Source: Flavobacterium aquiphilum
Lineage (GTDB): Bacteria > Bacteroidota > Bacteroidia > Flavobacteriales > Flavobacteriaceae
Direction of reading: 5' to 3'
DNA length: 64,000 nt
NCBI RefSeq assembly: GCF_027111335.1
Contig: NZ_CP114288.1
Span: 4,960,001 to 5,024,000, forward strand
Shown here: positions 1 through 9,603 of the stretch, piece after piece
How the letters are laid out: every line of letters starts with the position of its first letter
Position numbering within the stretch: the stretch's first letter is position 1
Program-made: the position numbers and the translations under genes
Notes under the pieces: model-generated
What the model saw: only the letters and a program-made list of their open reading frames with translations
What the model was told of the DNA's origin: nothing
Databases searched by the model: none

Positions 1-533
1 TAAACTAGAAGCAATAGTTTTTGCTTTCAAAATCAAAAAAGGATTTTGAACAGAAGTCTGTAAATTTTCCTGAAAAAAAAGATTTTCGTTTAAACAATAA
101 CGAAATATAACTCTATTACAAAGTGGAGTTTTTGACAATAAAATTCCAGTTGTGCGTTTAAAAAAGAAAGCACAATTATCAACCACAAAAAAGAAATTTG
201 TAGTAAGTAAGAAAAATAAAAAAGATTTTGGAAATAATTCTATGTAAATCCTGAAAGTAATTTTGTTCAATATAATCCGTTTAGTAGTGTTAATGATGTA
301 GATAAGGTTGAGGCGAAAATATAAAAATCCTACACATCATGTTAACAACAATCGACAAAAAACAATATTAGACGACAAAGTGCATTTTCAGTTAATTAAG
401 TAAGTAAAATGCTGATAAATAGACGTATGATTAGCCCTGAAAGAGATTTACAAAAACTAAAAAAAGCCCCAATAAAAGGACAAAAAAATCCTAAAACGAT
501 CATTTGGAAGACTATTCTAGTTAAAAAATGTTC
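1..533. other. AT-rich region with no recognisable gene
   Basis: This stretch is strongly A/T-rich and holds only short broken reading frames on both strands. I see no ribosome binding site followed by a convincing frame, no tRNA and no strong terminator. Short runs such as the one near 200-330 look like decayed coding sequence, but I cannot name a parent. The gene that ends or decays here may begin left of the window. Confidence 0.5.
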
Positions 534-1463
534 TTAAAACCAATCTTTCAGAAAGTCAATATTCCTTTGGAAGCCTTGAAATTTTGTTCGTTTAAGTGGA
601 GAATTCTTAAATACTTTTTTAAAAACTTCCTCAGTAATTTCATCCCAATCTTTTTTGGACATCGAAAGTAATTCCGGATTGGGATTGAACAAAGGTTCGC
701 TGTGTGGTTTTGAAAAACGATTCCAAGGACAGACATCCTGACAAGTATCACAGCCAAAAGCCCACTCATCGAATTTACCTTTCATCTCGGACGGAATATT
801 CTCTTTGAGTTCGATTGTGAAATACGAAATACATTTGCTACCATCCACAACATACGGAGACACAATTGCCGCAGTAGGACAAGCGTCGATACAAGCTGTA
901 CAAGTTCCACAATGATCAGTTGTTGCCTGATCATATTCTAAATCCAAATCGATGATAAGTTCAGCAATAAAATAAAAAGAACCTACTTTTTGGGTCAATA
1001 GATTACTGTTTTTGCCAATCCACCCTAAACCGCTTTTAGCAGCCCAAGCTTTGTCCAAAACAGGAGCCGAATCCACAAAAGCTCTTCCTGAAACTGCTCC
1101 AATTGTTGACTCAATTGAAAAAAGCAACTCCTTAAGTTTATCTTTTATAACAAAATGATAATCTTGCCCATAAGCATATTTGGATATTTTATAGGAATCT
1201 GGATTTTGGAATTCCGAAGGATAATAATTCAACAATAGAGAAACTACACTTTTGGCGTCATCAACCAATAAAGTTGGATCCAGCCGTTTATCAAAATGAT
1301 TCTCCATATAGGACATTTGTCCGTTGTAATTTTGATTTAGCCAATTTTCCAAACGAGGTGCTTCTTGCTCTAAAAAACCAGCTTTAGATATACCACAAGA
1401 TAAAAAACCGAGACGCTTGGCCTCGGATTTTATAAATTGCGTGTATTTTGATTTATTATTTAT
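534..1463 (-). CDS. queG: Epoxyqueuosine reductase QueG, apparent ATA start
   Basis: QueG reduces epoxyqueuosine to queuosine in tRNA with cobalamin and two [4Fe-4S] clusters. The cluster motifs are visible ([12 protein letters not shown], then [11 protein letters not shown]). The first ATG/GTG/TTG in frame is a TTG at 1350-1352, but typical QueG residues continue upstream ([19 protein letters not shown] and [10 protein letters not shown]). Extending the frame to an ATA at 1461-1463 gives 309 residues, the usual family length; a stop codon lies three codons further up with no ordinary start between. So either ATA is used, the ATG was lost, or there is a base error. It lies downstream of ruvB on the same strand, with a structured repeat between them. 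Identity is secure; the start is not. Confidence 0.85.
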   Translation of the reverse strand: MNNKSKYTQFIKSEAKRLGFLSCGISKAGFLEQEAPRLENWLNQNYNGQMSYMENHFDKRLDPTLLVDDAKSVVSLLLNYYPSEFQNPDSYKISKYAYGQDYHFVIKDKLKELLFSIESTIGAVSGRAFVDSAPVLDKAWAAKSGLGWIGKNSNLLTQKVGSFYFIAELIIDLDLEYDQATTDHCGTCTACIDACPTAAIVSPYVVDGSKCISYFTIELKENIPSEMKGKFDEWAFGCDTCQDVCPWNRFSKPHSEPLFNPNPELLSMSKKDWDEITEEVFKKVFKNSPLKRTKFQGFQRNIDFLKDWF

Positions 1464-1505
1464 GACTTTTTATTTTAAAGAAAAAACTAGATTAACACAA
1501 ATCCC

Positions 1506-1581
1506 TAGCCCTGATAGTAACGGCATCCTTTTCCTGCTTCCTTTAAGCAGGAAAAGATATAGTGGATAGCAGGAATAGCTA
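1506..1581 (+). ncRNA. Structured repeat, copy A (Flavo-1-like)
   Basis: The element opens with TAGCCCTGATAG and closes with GCAGGAATAGCTA. The ends pair (TAGC with GCTA, CCTG with CAGG), and an inner hairpin is formed by CTTTTCCTGCTT and AAGCAGGAAAAG. Three relatives occur at 30697, 37461 and 60005. It resembles the Flavo-1 RNA motif of Flavobacteria, but that identification is from memory. It sits between ruvB and queG. Confidence 0.6.
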
Positions 1582-1588
1582 CTTAAAA

Positions 1589-2611
1589 TTAAAACAACCC
1601 TCCCTGAATACCTCCTCTAATTTTCCCCAAATGCTTATAGGCTTTTTCGGTAACTTCACGGCCTCTTGGCGTTCTTATAATAAAACCCTCTTGAATCAAG
1701 AAAGGTTCATAAACTTCTTCAATAGTTTCACTACTTTCCGATACGGCTGTTGCCAATGTTGACAAACCAACAGGACCTCCTTTAAACTTATCAATGATAG
1801 TATTCAAAATTTTGTTGTCCATTTCATCCAAACCATAAGCATCCACATTCAATGCCCTCAAAGCATAGCGGGCAATTTCAATATCAATAGTCCCATTACC
1901 TTTAATTTGGGCAAAATCACGAACACGTCGCAGCAAAGCATTAGCAATACGAGGTGTCCCCCTACTCCTACCAGCAATTTCAATAGCAGCTTCCATTGTT
2001 ATGGGCATTTTGAAAATCATGGCACTTCGCTCCACAATAGTAGTTAAAAGTTCGGTAGTATAATATTGCAATCTTGATGAGATTCCAAAGCGGGCACGCA
2101 TAGGAGCAGTCAAAAGTCCAGACCGGGTTGTTGCTCCAATTAATGTAAAGGGATTTAAATTTATCTGAACTGTCCTGGCATTTGGCCCAGATTCAATCAT
2201 GATGTCAATCTTGAAATCTTCCATCGCGGAGTACAAATACTCTTCAACTATTGGGCTCAAACGATGAATCTCATCTATAAACAATACATCCCGTTCTTCA
2301 AGATTGGTAAGCAAACCTGCCAAATCCCCAGGTTTATCTAAAACAGGTCCTGAAGTGATTTTGATTCCCACATTCAGTTCATTGGCCAAAATATTAGCCA
2401 AAGTTGTTTTTCCCAAACCAGGAGGCCCATGGAACAACGTATGGTCAAGTGCTTCTCTTCTTTGATTGGCAGCAGCGACAAAAACCTTAAGATTTTCCAA
2501 TACCTGATCCTGACCCGAAAAATCGTCAAAAGACAATGGTCTCAATCTTTTTTCGATATCTAGTTCTTCGGAACTTAAATTATTATTTGTGGGATCTAAG
2601 TTTACATTCAT
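1589..2611 (-). CDS. ruvB: Holliday junction branch migration helicase RuvB
   Basis: RuvB is the AAA+ hexameric motor that drives branch migration of Holliday junctions together with RuvA, in the cytoplasm. At 340 residues it has the family length. Walker A ([11 protein letters not shown]) lies near residues 64-74, Walker B (LFIDEIHRL) near 110-118, and the sensor region [18 protein letters not shown] follows. The C-terminal winged helix carries the typical TPRGR. The ATG is followed by a short Flavobacteria-type N-terminus ([10 protein letters not shown]). It lies between the cox operon terminator and queG. Nothing is unusual. Confidence 0.97.
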   Translation of the reverse strand: MNVNLDPTNNNLSSEELDIEKRLRPLSFDDFSGQDQVLENLKVFVAAANQRREALDHTLFHGPPGLGKTTLANILANELNVGIKITSGPVLDKPGDLAGLLTNLEERDVLFIDEIHRLSPIVEEYLYSAMEDFKIDIMIESGPNARTVQINLNPFTLIGATTRSGLLTAPMRARFGISSRLQYYTTELLTTIVERSAMIFKMPITMEAAIEIAGRSRGTPRIANALLRRVRDFAQIKGNGTIDIEIARYALRALNVDAYGLDEMDNKILNTIIDKFKGGPVGLSTLATAVSESSETIEEVYEPFLIQEGFIIRTPRGREVTEKAYKHLGKIRGGIQGGLF

Positions 2612-2647
2612 GCGATAAAGATAAAAAAAGTAATCATTCTATATAAA

Positions 2648-2680
2648 AAAATGCCTCTCAATTAAGAAAGGCATTTATAT
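2648..2680 (-). terminator. Intrinsic terminator of the act/cox operon
   Basis: Read on the minus strand, AAATGCCT pairs with AGGCATTT around a loop and is followed by a run of T. It lies just after the coxA stop codon, so it probably ends the respiratory operon before ruvB. Confidence 0.75.
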
Positions 2681-2695
2681 GATTTTTTTGAAATA

Positions 2696-4498
2696 TTAGT
2701 GATGTAAAATTACTTCCCCTTCTTTCATTGGAACAGTTTGAGGAACAAAATCCTCATCATGTCCTGGGTTGCTGTAGTCATAAGGCCAACGGTGTACCTC
2801 TGGAATCTCTCCAGGCCAGTTACCGTGCAAATGCTCTACAGGCGTAGTCCACTCTAAAGTATTTGATTTCCAAGGATTTTGTACCGCTTTTTTACCGTAG
2901 AAGATACTAGTAAAGAAATTGTATAAAAATACTAATTGGAAAGCGCCTCCAATTAAAGCAAATGTTGTAATCAATACGTTAACATTTTGCAAATCGTCAA
3001 ATAACGGAAAGTTAGTATTAGTATAATAACGTCTTGGCAAACCTGCTAATCCAATGAAGTGCATTGGGAAGAATACTCCATAAGCACAGATTGCAGTTAC
3101 CCAAAAGTGAACGTATCCTAAATTTTTGTTCAACATTCTTCCGAACATTTTAGGGAACCAGTGGTAAATTCCGGCAAACATTCCGTAAAGAGCAGAAATA
3201 CCCATTACTAAATGGAAGTGAGCTACTACGAAATAAGTATCGTGAACATTGATATCTAATGTACTATCTCCCAAAATGATCCCTGTCAAACCTCCAGTGA
3301 TGAAAGTAGAAACCAAACCAATTGAGAACAACATAGCAGGGTTCATTTGAAGATTACCTTTCCAAAGAGTAGTGATATAGTTAAATGCTTTTACCGCTGA
3401 AGGAATTGCAATCAATAATGTTGTAAATGTAAATACAGATCCTAAGAATGGATTCATACCCGAAATAAACATGTGGTGACCCCAAACGATAGTTGATAAA
3501 AATGCAATCGCAATAATTGACATAATCATCGCTCTGTAACCAAAGATTGGTTTACGTGAGTTTGTGGCAATGATTTCAGAAGTAATACCTAATGCAGGTA
3601 AGATTACGATATATACCTCAGGGTGACCCAAGAACCAGAACAAGTGCTCAAAAAGAACTGGTGATCCTCCTTGGTAATGTAAAACTTCACCGGCAATATA
3701 TATATCAGACAAGAAGAATGAAGTACCAAAGCTTCTGTCAAAAATTAACAACAATGCAGCAGATAATAATACTGGGAACGATACGATACCGATAATTGCG
3801 GTAACAAAGAAAGCCCAAATTGTAAGTGGCAATCTTGTCATTGACATTCCTTTAGTTCTTAAGTTGATAACTGTAACTACATAGTTCAAAGATCCCATCA
3901 AAGAAGAAGCAATGAAAACTGCCATCGAAACCAACCATAAAGTCATACCAGCTCCAGAACCAGAAATAGCTTGAGGAAGTGCACTCAAAGGTGGATAAAT
4001 CGTCCACCCAGCATTTGCAGGACCTGACTCAACAAATAATGAACAAAGCATTAAAACACTGGATAAAAAGAACAACCAATAAGAAATCATATTCATGAAT
4101 CCCGACGCCATATCCCTAGCTCCAATTTGTAATGGAATTAATAGGTTACTGAAAGTTCCACTTAATCCCGCAGTAAGTACAAAGAATACCATGATGGTAC
4201 CGTGAATGGTAACCAAAGAAAGGTAAATATCATTTGCCATTACTCCATTTGGAGCCCATTTATCTCCAAGTAATATATTGAAAATCTTAAAAGATTCTTC
4301 TGGCCAAGCCAATTGCATTCTGAAAAGCATAGACATACCAACACCTATAACTCCCATAATAATACCTGTAAGCAAGTATTGTTTGGCAATCATTTTGTGA
4401 TCAATACTAAAAATATATTTAGTAATGAATGTGTCCTTATGATGGTGTACGTGTTCGTGATCGTGTCCGTGATCGTGATCGTGAGCTACTGCTGACAT
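2696..4498 (-). CDS. ctaD: Cytochrome c oxidase subunit I
   Basis: This is the catalytic subunit of an aa3-type heme-copper oxidase, which reduces O2 to water and pumps protons across the inner membrane. It has about 12 membrane helices. Metal ligands are visible: the low-spin heme His in TIHGTIMVFF, the CuB His and cross-linked Tyr in GHPEVYIVILP (about 292), the His pair in WGHHMF (about 340), and heme ligands in HFHLVMG (about 428). The GHPEVY form points to the A1 group. The N-terminus is a soluble His/Asp-rich tail (about 20 residues) that might bind metal. It is the last gene of the operon, 31 bp after subunit II. At 600 residues it is normal for Bacteroidetes. Confidence 0.97.
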   Translation of the reverse strand: MSAVAHDHDHGHDHEHVHHHKDTFITKYIFSIDHKMIAKQYLLTGIIMGVIGVGMSMLFRMQLAWPEESFKIFNILLGDKWAPNGVMANDIYLSLVTIHGTIMVFFVLTAGLSGTFSNLLIPLQIGARDMASGFMNMISYWLFFLSSVLMLCSLFVESGPANAGWTIYPPLSALPQAISGSGAGMTLWLVSMAVFIASSLMGSLNYVVTVINLRTKGMSMTRLPLTIWAFFVTAIIGIVSFPVLLSAALLLIFDRSFGTSFFLSDIYIAGEVLHYQGGSPVLFEHLFWFLGHPEVYIVILPALGITSEIIATNSRKPIFGYRAMIMSIIAIAFLSTIVWGHHMFISGMNPFLGSVFTFTTLLIAIPSAVKAFNYITTLWKGNLQMNPAMLFSIGLVSTFITGGLTGIILGDSTLDINVHDTYFVVAHFHLVMGISALYGMFAGIYHWFPKMFGRMLNKNLGYVHFWVTAICAYGVFFPMHFIGLAGLPRRYYTNTNFPLFDDLQNVNVLITTFALIGGAFQLVFLYNFFTSIFYGKKAVQNPWKSNTLEWTTPVEHLHGNWPGEIPEVHRWPYDYSNPGHDEDFVPQTVPMKEGEVILHH

Positions 4499-4529
4499 AT
4501 ATTTATAACTTTAAATTTTCTTAAACAAA

Positions 4530-5687
4530 TTATTTCATAGCTATTTTTGCAACAGCCGCTGTATCTTTTGATTGAGTTGAATCTTTACCAGGTGTTGCAC
4601 CTTCTGCAGCTGGTTCAGCTTTTGAAGCTTTTACTTCACTAACTAAAGTTGCTTTTTCACTCAACCATTTTTTATAATCTTCGGGAGTATCAACAACAAC
4701 TTTCATTTGCATATTATAGTGAGAAGCTCCACAAATTTTGTTACATAATAACAAATATTCAAAAGTGTAAGGATCTAATGCAGGCTCACCCTTAGCTACT
4801 AATTCAGCGCTTTTCTTAGCTCTGATAGCGTTAATATTAGCAACTTTCTCAATAATATAAGGCATTGCTTGATATTCAGCAGTTGTGTAGATAGGAGTAA
4901 AAGCAAACTCAGTAACCATACCAGGAACACAGTTCATCTGAGCTCTAAAATAAGGAAAATAAGCAGAATGCAATACATCTTGAGATCTCATTTTGAAATG
5001 AATCTTTTTCCCTTTTGGAATATGCAATTCAGTTACTACTTTATCATCCTGCGCATAAGGATCAGACAAATCAACTCCAAGAGTGTTCACTCCTTCGATC
5101 AATCTAACATTTGCTTTTCCTAAAACATTATCTGCACCAGCATATCTTGCCGTCCACTTAAATTGTTGGGCATATAACTCAATAACCACCGTATCCTCAT
5201 CTTCGTCAATAAACATGATATTTGTCCATGCATAAAGACCATAAAGAATCAAACCAGCCAAAACTACGGCAGGGATAGCACTCCAGATAGCTTCCAATTT
5301 ATTATTGTCTGCAAAATATAAGGCTCTTTTATCTTTATTACCTCTGTATTTAAAAGCGAAGTAGTGTAACAGTACTTGGGTAATGGCCTGTACTGTAAAA
5401 ATCAATACCCAAGTAATGTTCATTAAATTATCAATCAATGCTCCATGCTCTGAAGCAGGAGTATGAAGAACCAATGGTCCCCAAGTGTAAACACCGTATA
5501 TTGTAAAGATATAAATGAAGGCCAAGAAACCAAACATCAAATACCCTTGAACGTTGTTATCATCATCATTTGCAACTTGCGAATTGTCCGAAGTCGAAGC
5601 AACTTGCGTTAAATCGAATATTTTCGTCAATTGCCAAATAGCAACAGCCAATAAAACTAAAACTATAATTACCAACAAACTTGTCAT
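4530..5687 (-). CDS. coxB: Cytochrome c oxidase subunit II
   Basis: Subunit II receives electrons at the binuclear CuA centre and passes them to subunit I. The N-terminal half has membrane segments (an extra one at residues 3-17, then two hairpin helices). The periplasmic cupredoxin domain carries the CuA motif CNKICGASHYNM near residues 316-327, keeping both Cys, the His and the Met. The residue usually Glu between the cysteines is Lys, which is tolerable because only its backbone carbonyl contacts copper. The C-terminal 40 residues are a Lys/Ala/Thr-rich tail with no heme motif, so the protein lacks a fused cytochrome c domain. It lies between actF and coxA. Confidence 0.95.
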   Translation of the reverse strand: MTSLLVIIVLVLLAVAIWQLTKIFDLTQVASTSDNSQVANDDDNNVQGYLMFGFLAFIYIFTIYGVYTWGPLVLHTPASEHGALIDNLMNITWVLIFTVQAITQVLLHYFAFKYRGNKDKRALYFADNNKLEAIWSAIPAVVLAGLILYGLYAWTNIMFIDEDEDTVVIELYAQQFKWTARYAGADNVLGKANVRLIEGVNTLGVDLSDPYAQDDKVVTELHIPKGKKIHFKMRSQDVLHSAYFPYFRAQMNCVPGMVTEFAFTPIYTTAEYQAMPYIIEKVANINAIRAKKSAELVAKGEPALDPYTFEYLLLCNKICGASHYNMQMKVVVDTPEDYKKWLSEKATLVSEVKASKAEPAAEGATPGKDSTQSKDTAAVAKIAMK

Positions 5688-5706
5688 CTGTTTATCTCTT
5701 TAAATA

Positions 5707-7059
5707 TTAATAATGAAAATGTTTACTTTCTTCGATGAAAGGATTGTTTTTGGCAACCAAAGGAGCTTTAGACAAAGCAGTGAATGCAACAAAAATGAAT
5801 AATCCAAGGAAGAATAAAACCGATGCAATTTCTGGAACACCAATAAACCATTGATCACCAACAGTACCAGGCATAATCATGTTAAAGAAGTCAACATAAT
5901 GACCTAACAATATTACAATTCCGGCCATAACCAAAATCCAAGTGATACGTTTGAAATCTGTATTGATCAAAATCAAAATTGGGAATACAAAATTCATAAC
6001 AACCGCACCAAAGAAAGGCACTCTAAACTCTTGAATTCTTGTAATGAAATAAGTAATCTCCTCCGGAATATCAGCATACCAAATTAACATGAATTGAGAG
6101 AACCATAAGTAAGTCCAAAATACACTAATTCCAAACATGAATTTAGCCAAATCATGAATGTGGCTTGAATTTACATGCTCTAAATATCCTTTTGATTTCA
6201 AATAAATAGTTACCATACAAATAGCAGTAATACCACTTACAAAGAAACTAGCAAATACGTACCATCCAAACAAAGTACTAAACCAGTGTGGGTCGATAGA
6301 CATAATCCAATCCCAAGACATAATAGACTCTGTTACGATAAAGAATACCAAGAAACCAGCTGATATTTTAAAATTCTTTTTGTAGTTATCATTATCGTTA
6401 GCTTCATCTTGAGCCAAACAATTTTTTCTTGACAAATAACGGTATAAATTCCAACCAGCCAAAAACACGGCAGCTCTTACAATCCAAAAAGGGAAATTTA
6501 AAAACCCAGATTTTGTCTGAATCAATTCATCATGTTTCACTACTTCAGGATCCAACCAAATAAATAAATGGTTAAAGTGAAGCCCACAAAGTACTAATAT
6601 CACAAAGAAAATAGCAGAACCAACAGGCAAATAAGCAGTGATACCTTGCATAACTCTAAACAAAATTGGAGACCAACCTGCCTGCGCAACCTGTTGAATA
6701 GCGTAAAAAGCTAAAGTCCCTAAAGAAATAAGCATAAAGAAAATACAAGCCACGTACAATGCCGCCCATGGTTTGTTGCTCAATTGGTGAAATACATGCT
6801 CTAAATGCTCTTGATGCTCAGCATCAGCTTTAACATCATGCTTTCCAGCTTCTGCTTTAGCATGCTCTCCTGAAACAGCTTCGTGAGCAACTGCTTCATG
6901 ATTTCCTTCACCATGTGCTCCATGTGCGTCTGCAGCAAGAAGAGCTTCAACTTCTTGAATATTTTTAGGCGCAGTGAAAAAACCATATCCAATTCCTAAT
7001 AGACCAACAGCCATTAGGACGAAAGAAAAAGTTTTTAATTTACTTGAAAATGTATACAT
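5707..7059 (-). CDS. actF: Alternative complex III subunit ActF (NrfD-like)
   Basis: ActF is an integral-membrane quinol-binding subunit of alternative complex III, which oxidises menaquinol in place of a bc1 complex. About ten hydrophobic helices are visible. Between the first helix and the second is a His/Ala/Glu-rich linker (HGAHGEGNHEAVAHEA). I chose the ATG at 7059 (MYTFSSKLKTFSF), which starts directly at the first helix; a start at 7086 adds nine residues and is also possible. It follows actE and precedes coxB in the standard Bacteroidetes order. Confidence 0.9.
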   Translation of the reverse strand: MYTFSSKLKTFSFVLMAVGLLGIGYGFFTAPKNIQEVEALLAADAHGAHGEGNHEAVAHEAVSGEHAKAEAGKHDVKADAEHQEHLEHVFHQLSNKPWAALYVACIFFMLISLGTLAFYAIQQVAQAGWSPILFRVMQGITAYLPVGSAIFFVILVLCGLHFNHLFIWLDPEVVKHDELIQTKSGFLNFPFWIVRAAVFLAGWNLYRYLSRKNCLAQDEANDNDNYKKNFKISAGFLVFFIVTESIMSWDWIMSIDPHWFSTLFGWYVFASFFVSGITAICMVTIYLKSKGYLEHVNSSHIHDLAKFMFGISVFWTYLWFSQFMLIWYADIPEEITYFITRIQEFRVPFFGAVVMNFVFPILILINTDFKRITWILVMAGIVILLGHYVDFFNMIMPGTVGDQWFIGVPEIASVLFFLGLFIFVAFTALSKAPLVAKNNPFIEESKHFHY

Positions 7060-7089
7060 ATCTATTACGATCAGTTTGTTCAACAATTA

Positions 7090-7638
7090 TTATTGTGCTT
7101 TTAGTTTAAGAACATAGTCAGCAACTAACCAACGTTCGTGAGCACTCATTTGATTAGCATGTGAACCCATAGCATTTAATCCATAAGTTTCAACAAAGAA
7201 AATACTTCCTTCAGTAATCTCTCTGTCTTTGTAATTAGGAACACCAAGAAATTTTTCTCTCTGTACCAATTTCCCTTTACCGTCTCCTGCTTCACCATGA
7301 CAGCTAATGCAATAGATATCAAAAAGCTCTTTTCCTTTACCTGAATTTCTATCCAATGAATCTAAAGGAGATTTTAAATTAGCTTTAGCTAAAGCATAAT
7401 CTTCTGGAGTATTTTTATATTCGAATGGTTCGTAACCTCTGTTTATTGAACCAACAGCAGGAAGACGACCTTCTTTACCATCTGCAAATACTTCAGTTGA
7501 AGCTACTGCATAAGGTTCACCACTCACAGATTCATACATGTTAGGCATATATTGATAATTTGGCTTATCATTATGAAAACATGAAGATACCGATACCATT
7601 AAACCCAATACAAGTGTTATTTTATATAAACTTTTCAT
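7090..7638 (-). CDS. actE: Alternative complex III subunit ActE, monoheme cytochrome c lipoprotein
   Basis: A lipoprotein signal (MKSLYKITLVLGLMVSVSSC) places this small cytochrome in the envelope with a lipidated Cys. The heme motif CISCH lies near residue 111, and a Met (NAMGSHANQM) near 155-162 could be the distal ligand. It belongs to the alternative complex III group, where ActE passes electrons toward the oxidase. It is 182 residues, and the stop lies 30 bp before the chosen actF start. Family and context agree. Confidence 0.92.
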   Translation of the reverse strand: MKSLYKITLVLGLMVSVSSCFHNDKPNYQYMPNMYESVSGEPYAVASTEVFADGKEGRLPAVGSINRGYEPFEYKNTPEDYALAKANLKSPLDSLDRNSGKGKELFDIYCISCHGEAGDGKGKLVQREKFLGVPNYKDREITEGSIFFVETYGLNAMGSHANQMSAHERWLVADYVLKLKAQ

Positions 7639-7646
7639 ATCTACTA

Positions 7647-8171
7647 TTAATGCTTTTCAATTACTTTAACTTCTACCGCACCTGTACCTTCAAAGAAAGA
7701 AACTAATTCCTCTTCATTGTTATTAACCGCCACTTCCATCAAAAAGTGATCGTCAGTAGTTCTTACATCTGGATTTTCAGCTTCTTTAAATGGCCATAAT
7801 CTACTTCTCATATAAAAAGTGATTACCATTAAGTGAGCTGCAAAAAATACAGTTTCTTCAAACATAATAGGCACAAATGACGGCATATTATCAATATAAC
7901 TAAAACTTGGTTTACCCCCAATATCTTGAGGCCAGTCTTGAATCATAATGTAATTCATCATCCAAGTAGCAAAAGACAAACCACACAAACCATAGATAAA
8001 AGAACATATCGCTAAACGTGTAGGTGCAAGTCCCATTGCTTTGTCCAATCCGTGAACTGGAAAAGGCGTGAATACTTCTTCAATATGGTGATGAGCTGCA
8101 CGTGTCTTTTTTACAGCGTCCATCAAAATATCATCGTCATTATAAATGGCGTATATAACTTTATTACTCAT
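7647..8171 (-). CDS. actD: Alternative complex III subunit ActD (DUF3341)
   Basis: ActD is the small two-helix membrane subunit of alternative complex III. After a soluble N-terminal part (MSNKVIYAIYNDDDILMDAV), two hydrophobic segments are separated by IQDWPQDIGGKPS, a typical DUF3341 feature. Length is 174 residues. Its start overlaps the actC stop by 8 bp, suggesting translational coupling. No cofactor motif is present, as expected for this subunit. Confidence 0.92.
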   Translation of the reverse strand: MSNKVIYAIYNDDDILMDAVKKTRAAHHHIEEVFTPFPVHGLDKAMGLAPTRLAICSFIYGLCGLSFATWMMNYIMIQDWPQDIGGKPSFSYIDNMPSFVPIMFEETVFFAAHLMVITFYMRSRLWPFKEAENPDVRTTDDHFLMEVAVNNNEEELVSFFEGTGAVEVKVIEKH

Positions 8172-9567
8172 GATGTGAATGTTTATTAGCTTCTCTTTCT
8201 TTAATATAATTTTCTCCTGTAGCTTTCAATATTGTTTTAACCTCGGCTTGAGCAATAACAGGGAATGTTCTTGCATACAATAAGAATAATACAAAGAAGA
8301 AACCTATTGTTCCAATAAAAATTCCAATATCAACAAATGTTGGAGAGAACATTGTCCATGAAGATGGCAAATAATCTCTGTGCAAAGAAGTCACGATGAT
8401 TACAAACCTTTCAAACCACATTCCAATGTTTACAACAATTGAAATTATAAAAGAAAACATAATACTAGTTCTTAATTTTTTGAACCACATAAACTGTGGA
8501 GAGAACACGTTACAAGTCATCATCGCCCAGTAAGCCCAAGCGTAAGGTCCTGTTGCTCTGTTCAAGAAAGCATATTGCTCATACTCTACTCCAGAATACC
8601 ATGCAATAAACAACTCAGTAATATAAGCAACCCCAACGATAGAACCTGTAATCATAATAATGATGTTCATCAATTCTATATGTTGAATAGTGATATAAGC
8701 TTCAAGGTTGATAACTTTTCTCATAATGATAAGCAATGTATTTACCATTGCGAATCCTGAGAATACCGCTCCCGCAACGAAGTATGGAGGGAAAATTGTA
8801 GTATGCCATCCTGGAATTACCGAAGTAGCAAAGTCCATGGATACAATTGTGTGTACAGAAAGTACAAGAGGAGTTGCTAAACCTGCAAGAACTAAAGAAA
8901 CCTCTTCAAAACGTTGCCAATCTTTAGCTCTACCGCTCCATCCAAAACTCAAGATAGAGTAAACTCTTTTGTTGAATGGCGTAATAGCTCTATCACGCAA
9001 CATTGCAAAGTCAGGTAATAAACCAGTCCACCAGAAAACTAATGAAACCGAAAGATAAGTAGAGATCGCAAATACGTCCCAAAGCAATGGTGAGTTAAAG
9101 TTCACCCAAAGAGATCCAAACTGATTTGGAATTGGCAATACCCAGTAAGCTAACCATGGACGCCCCATGTGAATAATTGGAAATAAACCTGCCTGTATTA
9201 CAGAGAAAATTGTCATCGCCTCTGCAGAACGGTTAATTGCCATTCTCCATCGTTGACGGAATAATAAAAGTACAGCAGAGATAAGAGTTCCTGCGTGACC
9301 AATACCAACCCACCAAACGAAGTTAGTAATATCCCAAGCCCAACCAACTGTTTTGTTTAATCCCCAAGTACCAATACCTGTAGATATTGTGTATATAATA
9401 CAGCCTAATCCCCAAAGGAAGGCTATTAATGCGATTGAAAATACAATCCACCATTGTTTATTGGCCTTACCTTCAATAGGTGCGGCTACATCTACAGTTA
9501 TATCGTGATAAGATTTATCACCTATAACTAAGGGTTTTCTAATGGCTGCTTCGTAGTGAGACGACAT
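8164..9567 (-). CDS. actC: Alternative complex III subunit ActC (NrfD/PsrC family)
   Basis: ActC is the larger NrfD-like membrane subunit, proposed to hold the quinol site of alternative complex III. The 467 residues contain about ten helices after a cytoplasmic start. Typical motifs include WDITNFVWWVGIGHAGTLIS and HMGRPWLAYW. It is paralogous to ActF, and both occur in the complex. The C-terminus is charged and His-rich (NKHSHHE). It lies 36 bp downstream of actB. Confidence 0.95.
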   Translation of the reverse strand: MSSHYEAAIRKPLVIGDKSYHDITVDVAAPIEGKANKQWWIVFSIALIAFLWGLGCIIYTISTGIGTWGLNKTVGWAWDITNFVWWVGIGHAGTLISAVLLLFRQRWRMAINRSAEAMTIFSVIQAGLFPIIHMGRPWLAYWVLPIPNQFGSLWVNFNSPLLWDVFAISTYLSVSLVFWWTGLLPDFAMLRDRAITPFNKRVYSILSFGWSGRAKDWQRFEEVSLVLAGLATPLVLSVHTIVSMDFATSVIPGWHTTIFPPYFVAGAVFSGFAMVNTLLIIMRKVINLEAYITIQHIELMNIIIMITGSIVGVAYITELFIAWYSGVEYEQYAFLNRATGPYAWAYWAMMTCNVFSPQFMWFKKLRTSIMFSFIISIVVNIGMWFERFVIIVTSLHRDYLPSSWTMFSPTFVDIGIFIGTIGFFFVLFLLYARTFPVIAQAEVKTILKATGENYIKEREANKHSHHE

Positions 9568-9603
9568 AATCCTTTATTTGATTCTTAATTAATAATTTTT
9601 GTA

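Noticed and set aside
430..475. TTAGCCCTGAAAGAGATT as a fifth structured-repeat copy
   Set aside because: Only the first nine bases match; no closing partner CAGG...GCTA is found downstream.
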